Shown here piece by piece: positions 55,284 through 64,000 of a stretch of DNA of 64,000 bases (positions are counted from its first letter, which is position 1; each line of letters starts with the position of its first letter). Made by a program: the position numbers and the translations under genes. Below the pieces are notes generated by a model. That model ran no database searches and was not told the origin of the DNA. It worked only from the letters and a program-made list of their open reading frames with translations. The stretch covers positions 2,728,001 through 2,792,000 of the forward strand of contig JAULSN010000008.1 in the NCBI GenBank assembly GCA_033439765.1, in the 5' to 3' direction. This stretch comes from Lasiosphaeria ovina (lineage: Eukaryota > Ascomycota > Sordariomycetes > Sordariales > Lasiosphaeriaceae).

Positions 55284-56039
55284 TGTGGGTTGTGGGTGGC
55301 GAATATTTTTAAGGGGGGCTCAGAATGTGAATGGCTGGTGAATGCTGCTGGAAAGACAGTAGAACTCAATCCGGCGCACCATAATATATACTCCAAGTCT
55401 CGAGAGATTTTGTAGTCGAGGCAAGCCACAAAGAGTAATACGAGTATCGAACTGATTCGCTGTCCCTGTCTTCCAAAGGTTACAATTAATTACCAATATT
55501 CTTGACGGTTGGTTGATCGAGGGGGTGAGCGGCCGAGTGAAACCAAAGCGGCGTGGTGGGATCGAGCAGTGCCCAGGAGCAATCTCACTAAGTCCAAGCC
55601 AGTCTCACTCCCAACGCCCAACTAGGTAACTTGACTCACTTTGACAATTAGCCGGATGCTATTTTGGGAATCCCTGCCAAGCCCGTTGGCCCCTGGAGTG
55701 TTGTTGGTGGCACATGAACGCCGAATATAGACACATGGGACTCTCATAAGCAAACCCATGCCGTCCGTCCACTCTGACCAACATTGCAGGAATAGCAATG
55801 CGAGTGTTTCAACATGCCGGGAATACCAGTGACATCTGATCCAACAGCCACTTTGTATGACGCACTTGACCTGCGTTTCACCCCCTGCCTGACGAGGACG
55901 AGAACATATAAGTTGGCCTCTCCTCAAGGTCGTTCTCGATTTCCTTTCTCAAGTCATTCGCCGGATCATCTGTTGATCTTTTCAACTTCACTCACCCAAT
56001 CTCGAACAGCCTATATTCTTTGTCCCCCATCCTGGAGCC
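55284..56039. promoter_or_regulatory. Divergent promoter region between B2 and A1
   Basis: 756 bp between the start codons of family B gene 2 (-) and family A gene 1 (+). CATATAAG at about 55905-55912 is a likely TATA element for A1, about 130 bp before its ATG, followed by a CT-rich leader. Confidence 0.5.
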
Positions 56040-57444
56040 ATGGCCAATCAGGCCCAGCCACTCACAATTAAATCCATCGAAAGGGTCAACGGCGTATATG
56101 ACTTGGATCTGAGGCCAGGCTACAGTCAATATGCATGGACGCTGACTCTCCCCCCGAGTGGAGTCATTTGGACGCACGAAACTGGGGGGCCAGTGATCAG
56201 CCGCCCGGCAATGTTCCTCTACCCTCAACTTACGTTGAAAGTCACCGGGACATACAACTTTGGGAGCACGGGACACCATTACCTGATGGGAACACAGGGG
56301 CGCTTCAACATCGTCAGTGGACCTCTTCTGGTGAACGGGCAACATTTCATAGCCGCCAACTTTCGTGATTCGGCAGCCAACCCCACCGAGTCTCCGTTCA
56401 AAGCCCATGGCGAATGGAAGTGGACCTTGTTGGACGCCCACCACAAACGCGTCACCGGGTCTGGAGATGCCAGTACCCATCTGGAGCTGTACTTTGCCCA
56501 CGGCAACGACGCAACCATGTTTGAAAATGGCTCGAACGGCGGTGTTTACTTCCTGGAGCTTGTCCGTCTTGCCTTCCCCGACCATGACTCTGTAGCCCAG
56601 ATGACGTGGGCCAACGCAGAGGAGATTGTGGTCCTCAAGATCGTCACATCGCTCTGGAAGCTGGGAGGCGAGGACTTGCACTACGACTCCCGATACCACG
56701 GCGGCGGCCGAGATTCTCACATGCAACACGGCACTCTCGACTTGCGCTCGATCCTCACAAAGACCACCAGCACGGCTAACTGCGTCGACATCAACGGCCT
56801 GACCATGGCAACGCTTCATTCCCTTGGAAGGAGAGCTCCCATCAGCAATACTGCGGTAAGTAATGCCCCCTACCCTCCCTCCGTCGACTCTTGCCTTGCA
56901 GGAGACCCGGTTCACTGACTCGAGATTGTGGAAGCGCGACAGCCCCCCATAGTGAAAGATTTGAGGCTGGCTGCCCAGTTCCCTTGGGGCTACATCACAA
57001 GGTGCTACCTGTTCGGATACGAGGGGAAACCTTGCAACAACGTTTACTGGATCGGCCGCTACGACGAGGTCGCGGGCCACGTGGGGAGCAAGGACGCCAA
57101 GCAGCTCGTCGACCAGCATGACCCCGACCGGACCATGTTCAAGTTTCACTGCATCGTGGGGTTCCGGTCGAGCCGCGACGACACGCTGCGCGCCGTCGAC
57201 GTGTGCCGCGCCGGCATCGCCGCCAATGGAGACCCCGTCATGTATGCCGGCCAGCTAACGGTGAGCAGCTACTTGGACTCGGCCGACGATGGGCCCGATG
57301 CTGCAAAGGTTCGCGCCATGAAAAAGCAGCATTACCGTATGTTTGGTTGCTCCATTTATTTATTTCCCCTTTAATATGACGCAAGCAGCTAATTAACTGA
57401 TTCTTCAAAATTGACCTATAGCCTTGCAATACTGGGCCGCCTAG
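56040..57444 (+). CDS. Family A paralogue 1 (transglutaminase/papain-fold-like)
   Basis: Exons 56040..56855, 56925..57336 and 57422..57444 (introns with GTAAGT and GTATGT donors) close to 416 aa. The N-terminal half is beta-rich, with LKVTGTYNFG, SPFKAHGEWKWTLLD and LELYFAHGNDATMF. The central part has FPDHDSVAQMTWANAEEIV, RYHGGGRDSHMQHGTLDLRS, then ANCVDINGLTMATLHSLG. That Cys-x-Asp..Leu..Leu-x-Ser-x-Gly context resembles the nucleophile helix of transglutaminase-like cysteine enzymes. After the first splice come WGYITRCYLFG, CNNVYWIGRYD, a His in DRTMFKFHCIVGF and an Asp in RAVDVCRAG, in the order Cys, His, Asp. Similar to A2 at 62.8 kb over the whole shared length. No signal peptide. The enzymatic role is inferred only from these motifs. 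Confidence 0.82.
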
Positions 57445-58042
57445 AGCTACCTGTCAGCCAATCATCACGCCTTCAATCATCTAAACCCGACGACACGCAG
57501 CCGGCCTAGTGTGGGTACAGCGGGGATGACTTCCAAGGCAAGAACAGGGAATACTTCTTTGAGCAACAGAGGGACTGCTGGTCAATTTCTTCGGTTTCGC
57601 AGTGAGCGTAACGGGTACCAGGGTGCTCTCTCTCTTGGTTTGACATTAAGAGGGATATTGTGTCAATAAACCTAGGTGGGCAAGGCTGGTAGCTGACTAC
57701 CTAGGCTGCGCGATGGGGGAGCTGTGCTCCAACACAACTACGGAACTTCAAAAGACGCAGGTAGTCATTTTCTAAATTAATATAAAAGCTCCTCCAACGC
57801 AATGCAAAGCTGCAGCAAGAAAAAAGAAAACATGGACGTATGTACCTAGATGACGTACTCGCAAAGACAATCCTAAAGCACGCAGTCGTCCAATGCCACC
57901 GTGCTTGCTTAAACTCTTCCAAGAATGGGCCGCTCGTCTCGCCATTCTAGGCTCTAGAAAACTCCACCCCGGCGGCTTGGGGGGGGGGGGCAAACGTGAT
58001 AGTTGGTGCCCTCTAGCGTATGTTATCCCTCAACTAGCACTT
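57445..58042. other. Spacer between cassette 1 and cassette 2
   Basis: 3' flanks of A1 (+) and B3 (-). A G run (12 or so, near 57979-57990) lies on the right. After the A1 stop the frame stays open for some distance with weak coding character, so A1 could be longer if its last intron is misjudged. Confidence 0.5.
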
Positions 58043-59127
58043 TTACTCTGTGACGTTGATTCCTAGCACGGTGGTGCGGCTGTAGAGACTCTGAGTATCA
58101 TAGACGATAAACTGAAACCAGCCGGTACCTATTTTCAGCGGCTCCAAAGAGAGCTGAAGGGTCTTCTTGGCTTCGTCGTAAGAGGAGGTTTTGACAGTCA
58201 CGAAATCAGTCGCGCTATCGACAAACTTGCCGTCGGGTCCGTAGCTGGTGCAAGGCAGGCAAAACCTTTTCCTCGTTTTATAATTATCTTCGGTTAGCAC
58301 CACAGCGGGATATTTAAGCATCTGTCCCGGCGCCAGTGGTTGTTTCTTGAACATAGACAGACTTATAGAAACTCGGTAACCCTTTTCCCGCATTATTGGG
58401 TTTATAAGCACGTGCGGGTTCTCATCTCTCTGAACATAGTACCACGTGAGGTACACATTGAACTTGGTGGCGAACTTAGAGATAACATCTTTCGACAGGG
58501 CCGAGTTAGCAAGAGAAGATTATATATAGTAATTAGTTTTGGTAAGAATCGTAGGGATATTCTCATGTAACGTGGGAGGAGAGGTTCCTTACCCCAACAG
58601 TCAGATAGTTTCCCCGAAACGGGCTCGATCTTGACAAAAATGGTATTGTTGTACCATATAAGGAGTTTTTCTTCCCTCATCTGGCCAGTGTTGCCTACTA
58701 TTTTCGGGTCTACTGGTTCCCAGTTTTCCTTGGTAGGAGAATATGTGTTATTGTAGAGTCTCTTGGCAAAATCAGTTGTCGAAGTGTGGTAGATTTGTAG
58801 GTAGAACGAAGTGGTGTTGAACCGAATATTCATCTTGATATGCATGCCGTGAACGAGACTATCGAGAGTTATTGGCTGTATATTGTCGCCTGATACGTCA
58901 AACGACTGGCTAAACCACCAAGTGAACTTGTCCTTCATGAATTGACGAATACCGCCGCTATTAATGAAGGCTGTGCTCGCCATTGGGATCGCTCCATCAA
59001 CCTTAGCCAGTTTGTTCTCCCATCCAGCGGCAGTAACCGGCTTGAATGAAACCTGATCTTTCGACGAGAGGAAAGCCAGTGTCTCCTGGGGCGGGGGCGG
59101 TATGGTGGCTGAACTGGGGACTGCCAT
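58043..59127 (-). CDS. Family B paralogue 3 (two-domain protein)
   Basis: Exon 1 is 59127..58593 and exon 2 is 58488..58043 (104-nt intron, donor GTAAGG, phase 1 as in B2); 326 aa. The start is MAVPSSATIPPPP. Domain 1 has FYLQIYHTSTTDFAKRLYNN and NNTIFVKIEPVSG at the places where B2 has IAVDIVHSTTAGGAKDAF and NNNVHVKI. The intron lies in the linker. Domain 2 starts DVISKFATKFNVYLTW and ends GTGWFQFIVYDTQSLYSRTTV, matching the GxGxFxxxVYxxxTL end of B1. The base composition is more AT-rich and the sequence more diverged than in the other B genes. No signal peptide or known domain. Confidence 0.8.
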
Positions 59128-60794
59128 GATGGGCAGTGTGTACGAAAAGGACAAGAATGATTGAAACCTCCTAAAAGACAATTATTTTACTACGTATCAC
59201 CGAGGAATTGATATCGATAACGTGGGTAGCCGTCTTACTGGCTTGAGAGCTCTTAGGAAAACGCAGGATTATTTAGTGAGTAAGTGGCCTGAGACTGATT
59301 TATAGGAAGGGTAAGGTCAATGCCTTACTCCATGTGGTAAATCCTAGGTAGGTACCTACCGTAGGTCCCTAATTAGCCCGGGACAATTGAGCAGCGCAAC
59401 AAACCGTGAAGGTAAAACGTGACATGATGCAAACTAAAACGGAACTCGGACTCTGGGACCTGATGGGGTCGGGCCAGGCCGAATTACAGTGCCGCACGGC
59501 GTATAGCTCGGAATATAACGGTGTGGCACTAGCCCTGAGCCACCCTCCTTTTGGCGGCCTTGTTCGATGCTGGGGGTGGTCTGCCCGCCGATCCCTGCAC
59601 TGCACACACACCCCCTTGACCTTGCACTCCGCTTCCTTCGACCGCCGCCAACGGTTTCGTGTGTCTGCGGCGGAGATTTTTGGCTCGGCCATCCCCGCAA
59701 CATGCCGTAGGATAATTACCGGCCACGTCGGCTGCTTTCGGCCGCAGACTTTGCGGAAACTCGCTTCAAAACTCAAACCGGCCTCGGCTGGTTGCCTGGT
59801 GGCTGGAACCCGTTGAGACCCGCTGGGACCCGCCGCCTGGTCTCGTTCTCGGACTAATTATCCGGGAGTGCGAGGAGGCCCCGGTTCGGACCAACCAGGG
59901 TCAGCAGCTTTAAGGTTACCAGCCGCACTCCCAGGAAAGGCCCTGCTCGCGCTTCTGCGCCCGTACCCAACAACGGAACTTTCCATGACCACCGTCAACG
60001 GTTCTGGTGTGCCTTTTTAGGGTTTATTTAGCGGGCCCGTTCGCTCCGGGGCCGCAGCCATTGCAGAAACTCGCTTAAGACTTTGGCCTGAGGTGGTCGT
60101 TGGTTGGATTCTCGAATGCGAGAAGGAGTCAACTCGTACCAAAACCCTCGCCCCCTGGACCCAGGCCATATTCCTCCCGCTTCCTACGCTAGTCGCCCCC
60201 CAGGCATAACGCCAAGGCCTATCCACTTTCCACGAGGGACTGCTGCAGTCAGATTTATCACAAAAGTGAAATGCCTTGTATCCACCACGCACACTAAAAG
60301 TGAACATAGGCATTTGCTGCGGTACAGCAAAAGTCAAACAATTGAACGGCACCGACAGAGTCATACCGACCGGCTCACGAACATTACCACCGCCATGCAA
60401 GATCAAAGTTTTCGCCCAGGGCACATTAAGCCGGCTTACTATGCTTTATTCCGTTTTAAATTTGCAACGCCCCGCGTTGCTTTCGGGTCCTGCATAGTCC
60501 TCTTGTGCGCTACTTAATCACCTACCTAATCTTCCATTCCCAGCATGGCAATAATATTTCAAGAATCCAGGAGGCAAAAGCCAGGGTACATGGGCCAGCG
60601 CGCGCACCAAAGCCTCCCCCCCCTAAACCATGGCAACAAGAAAAAAATGACCCCCCGTTTCTCTTTGTTGCAGCATCCCCTGTACGCAGCTTACGTGGTT
60701 GTTGCTGTTGTTTTTCTGTCTGTCTTTCAAAGAATTAAAGAACCGTCACTAGTTCCCGCGCGTCCCGACTTTTGCCCTATGCATGCGGCGGTGA
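59128..60794. other. Spacer inside cassette 2 with two diverged copies of a short repeat
   Basis: 1.7 kb without a supported gene. Two related stretches occur, CCGCAGACTTTGCGGAAACT near 59743 and CCGCAGCCATTGCAGAAACT near 60053, each followed by CGCTT; a small dispersed repeat or remnant is possible. Other frames show no coding character. Confidence 0.5.
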
Positions 60795-61954
60795 TCATTC
60801 GACAACTTTGAACGGGACGGAAATGTGGCTGACCACGAGAGTTGTGTTGTGACCCCCGTAAATCTCCAACGCTCCAGTGCCCGCCGTGAGCGGCTTGTAC
60901 AGCATGTGGCCGTCCTCCCATTTCCCCATAGGCCTTAGAATCCTGCCGTTGTCGACGTTCTTGAAGCCTTCCGTGATCGTGAGGCCGGCGAATGTGCTCA
61001 GCTTGATGCTGAACTTGCCCTTCTTTTGGGACCCCGGCGTTTCATTGTAGTCTTTGAGGCTGATCGACATTAGCTCAGGCGCGTTCGTCACATTCAGCTG
61101 GGCCGAAACGCTCTCAGTCGCCGACTCAGATGCCACAAAGTGTTGTTGGAGCTTGACGGCGAACTTGAGAATGTCTTTGTTTGGGGTGACACCATCGCGT
61201 TAGCGGGGTTTTCACGTCTAGGCAGGGTAATTAGGTAGTCATGATGTGACTGATCACGGCTACAATAATTAGTATTTAATTGGTTCTCTCACCTTTGATA
61301 GATGGCGCGTGTTCTAAAGTCGCAAATAAAACGGTTAGATATACTATAGAAACTGGCAATGGTAAGAAGGGAAAGGGGATCATTACGCTTGGTGTTATGG
61401 TCGGTAGGCTGGGTAGGGCTTGGCCTGGTGTGGAGGACGAAAAGGATGACGCCGTAACGCACCACTGCGGTTTCGGTTGTATGTAGCGCCTGGTGGCCAA
61501 GAACCTCGGTTTCTTCGGTCACGGCGACCCAGCGGCCCCGGTCAATCTGCGACTGACCAAAGAAATGGCTGAATGCCTTTTCGGCAGTCTCGGCCGTCTT
61601 GAAGTGCGAGATGTCGACATTGATCCCGGTAGGACCACCTTCCACAACGAAAGTGGCCGTCATGCTCGGATCCGGGGATTCGGTGGTGGGGAGATTGACG
61701 ACGAGCTTCGGATGCCCGACACGTGGGCTCGCTCCTCCAATCGTGTTGGTTGCAAGGCGGGAGATGTTGCTAGCATCCAACGGTGCGGTGATCTTTTTGT
61801 TAGTGGAGGGCTTCTTCGTCTTGGATAGTGTTATGACATCTGCCAACGACACCTCTTTCTTGACTGGCTCAGAGCTAGCTGGGGGGGGCGCGAGATTTGA
61901 CGTGGCCGGCTGCTGCTGCGGTACCGGATGAGAGTGGGGAGTGGAGTCTGCCAT
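60795..61954 (-). CDS. Family B paralogue 4 (two-domain protein)
   Basis: Exon 1 is 61954..61387 and exon 2 is 61174..60795; 315 aa if joined by the phase-1 intron that the B2 and B3 positions predict (donor GTAATG, acceptor AAAG, 212 nt). The donor is weaker than elsewhere, and an extra small exon is possible. A Pro-rich N-terminus leads into domain 1: LDASNISRLATNTIGG, INVDISHFKTAETAEKAF, VLGHQALHTTETAVVRYG. Domain 2 starts DILKFAVKLQQHF and ends GTGALEIYGGHNTTLVVSHI. These blocks align with B2 best. No signal peptide. Upstream, ATATATAATT (62101-62110 region) may provide a TATA box. Confidence 0.72.
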
Positions 61955-62848
61955 GGTGAACGATGTAAGGCAACAGCTAGTGCACAGGAAGAATCACCCA
62001 CGATACTTTAGCTTTTGGTGATGAAAAGAAAGGTAATGTTGTGTGGGGGATGTGATGTGGTGTTGAGGGTGAATGCACCCAGCACGGCGGAGAGTGTGCA
62101 ATATATAATTGATCATCAATGGGCGCAGACAGAGAACATTGATGATCAAGCTGATAACGTCGACTTTGCTTCATGGCTGAGTTGAACGGCGTCTCATTCT
62201 GCTTACAGGAACCCAAAGTTTCAGTGTCCAATCACTGTGGAGGCACAGATTGCGCCGATTCGATTTTTTTCAGGCTGTTGGGTCAGATTTGAGTAACGCA
62301 TCTGAGTCTGACATGTTTTCGATGCCGCTGTCACTACTCAATGCGACGACCACTGCCAGTCAGATGCTGACCACATCGGCGTAGACCATTATTTCCGGCG
62401 ACACATCCACGTAAGATATCAAACTCAGAGTGGCAAATCTCATCCGCAAAGTAAGATAGGGGCTGTCTTACTCACGCACATGAGACATTCTTGCATGCGT
62501 TGTGCCTCTTGAAAACGAGGCACCGGCCCAGGCCATGGCATCTCCGTATGACCAACGAGAAAATCTATTTTTGGGTTCAGAGAAGACAATGGGAGTTACT
62601 TGAGAGGGTGACATTTACATCGACAGCTAAGTAGGTACTTGGAATAACACCTAGATAATTATATATATGTGGGTGCCCAACTCTTCGATCCAACCGGTGC
62701 ATCTCCAAGACCATCGTTAGTTCCATTTATCCCCCAACATCACCAGCAAGCAAGCCCCGCTGTTCCATCTGCGTGTGCCATTCTACACTCGTTCCTAGCT
62801 GGTCATCCCCCCTCCTCACCTGCTAGCGCCTGTTTCCTGTTTCAAAAC
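61955..62848. promoter_or_regulatory. Divergent promoter region between B4 and A2
   Basis: 894 bp between the divergent start codons, the same arrangement as between B2 and A1. TATATATAT at about 62661-62669 lies about 185 bp before the A2 ATG. A CT/CA-rich leader follows. Confidence 0.5.
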
Positions 62849-64000
62849 ATGCAATTCCCGACCATTACTCGCATTCAGCGAATTAGCAGTAGTAATGATT
62901 TCGAAGTGAGAAAAGGCTTCGGTGATCACATGCAGTTCACTCTCAGAGTGGAGGACGATGATACCATTTTCCGCGTCACTCCGGCCCTGAACAACCCGGC
63001 AATCTTTCTATACGACGCCCAGGATGTTCCGCTCAAAGTCAGTGGCACCTTCAATTTCCCTGCGGGCAAATCCAGCTATCGTCTCGTGGGCAACTGCGCC
63101 ACGTTCCAAATAACCAGCAAGCCGTTCGAGATAACTGGAACCGGAGCCGCACACGCCTTTACAGCTATGCACTTTTCAGACGCAGGCCCTACTCCTCACT
63201 CGCCTTTCAAGGTTGAGGGTGACTGGCACTGGACTGTTATGAAAGATGGTATCCCAGGTACCGCCGCGAGTGCCATCTCCAGCCCGGCCACGACCACACT
63301 CGAGCTCTACTTCTCGCTTGGCGACGACGGCACGCCATTCGGGATTTTCGGCCAATTCTTCTACGAGCTTATCAGCATTTCCTTTCCCGACTACCACACC
63401 GTGGCTGGCCAGACGTGGGCGGCCGTGGAGGGTGGCATTATCGCCAGGATAGTGAGTACGCTATGGACACGCAGACTCTATGATCTTCATAATACCATGA
63501 TATACGACTGCCGGTTCCATGGCGGGGGCATGGCCATGCACCTTCACAACGCTACCCTCAATTTGGCTGGCATATTTTCACCCGGACATCTGACTGTCAA
63601 CTGTTTCGATCTTGCCGCCCTGACCTTGGTAACGCTTCAGTCCCTTGGCAAGAGGCCTGGTACCACTCCAGGCTTTCAGGTGAGACATGAATTCCCGCGG
63701 ACCGTAATGTGCACACATATAGAGGAAGATAGCAATACACTGACTATTAATAACTACTTAGGTTCCAATGATCCAAGGCCTCAAGCTAGTCTGCGACGAG
63801 AACTGGGGCTATATTCCCGCTGGCCCCTTATTTGGGTGGGACCACTTTGGAGCCCCCGCACGTCATTGCAACAACCCTTTCTGGATTGGCCGCTTTATAT
63901 CACCCACGGGAGACCTGGTGGATGCTCCGCCCAATGTGGACAGAAATGACGAGCACCGGACCTATTTTCAACGGCACTGCTACTGCGTCTTCAAGCCTGC
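62849..64000 (+). CDS. Family A paralogue 2 (transglutaminase/papain-fold-like), cut by the window edge
   Basis: Exon 1 is 62849..63679 and exon 2 starts 63762 (82-nt GTGAGA..TTAG intron, phase 0, matching the first intron of A1) and runs off the window. The start MQFPTITRIQRIS aligns with the A1 N-terminus. Shared blocks: LKVSGTFNFPAG, SPFKVEGDWHWTVMKD, TLELYFSLGDDGTPF, FPDYHTVAGQTWAAVEGGII, CRFHGGGMAMHLHNATLNLAG and VNCFDLAALTLVTLQSLG. In exon 2 come NWGYIPAGPLFG, HCNNPFWIGRF and EHRTYFQRHC. The proposed nucleophile is the Cys of VNCFD and the base the His of FQRHC; the Asp lies beyond the window. An in-frame upstream ORF start at 62669 is not needed. Confidence 0.82.

Noticed and set aside
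55992..57149. 385-aa minus-strand frame spanning A1
   Set aside because: It runs through both exons and the intron of A1, but A1's similarity to A2, with a matching intron phase, shows that the plus strand is coding.

Overview
The window is nuclear DNA of a filamentous ascomycete, most likely a Sordariomycete (probably Sordariales; inferred from gene content and style, not from a search). Genes are short-intron (about 40-280 nt, GT..AG), moderately GC-rich and separated by AT-richer spacers. The window contains a Zn2Cys6 factor, HET-domain genes, fungal CorA-like and GIY-YIG proteins, small secreted proteins and an LTR retrotransposon. I built gene models by hand: splice sites were chosen by donor/acceptor sequence and by frame closure, so exon ends are predictions.

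Left third (1-24 kb). A 3.4 kb spacer is followed by a secreted 5'-nucleotidase (-) and a Cys-rich secreted protein (+). They diverge from a promoter region carrying a GATAAG/CACGTG repeat array. Next come a Cys-rich hypothetical protein, a secreted phytase-like esterase (-), a CorA-like membrane protein broken by a frameshift, and a decayed AT-rich HET pseudogene. After these come a divergent FAD-monooxygenase/Zn2Cys6-regulator pair, a GNAT acetyltransferase, and a Kex2-type repeat precursor whose frame is interrupted only by two TAG codons at the repeat's Trp position.

Middle (25-43 kb). A four-exon orphan gene is followed by a full-length Ty1/copia element (26.9-32.1 kb, minus strand). It has apparently identical 230-bp LTRs and a GTATG target duplication, sits inside an 86-bp minisatellite, and its single-frame polyprotein has five nonsense codons. 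Then come a disordered orphan protein, an intact HET gene, a multi-pass membrane protein, a P450 pseudogene, and an alpha/beta hydrolase with one in-frame TAG.

Right third (44-64 kb). This holds a GIY-YIG/T5orf172-type protein, a small orphan gene, a manganese superoxide dismutase without an obvious mitochondrial presequence and a Ser/Thr-rich secreted protein. From 52.2 kb to the window end there is an undescribed-looking gene array. Four minus-strand paralogues (family B, two-domain proteins) and two plus-strand paralogues (family A, transglutaminase/papain-fold-like, conserved Cys/His) are laid out as B-B-A, B-B-A. This duplicated three-gene cassette is the best candidate for a new system here. 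It probably continues past the right edge, because the last A gene is cut by the window.

A recurrent theme is TAG as the disrupting stop: in the repeat precursor, the hydrolase, four of five retroelement stops, the P450 and the HET relic. RIP-type CpA-to-TpA mutation (TGG or CAG to TAG) explains this. In some genes, sexual-stage A-to-I editing (UAG to UGG) could also restore reading.
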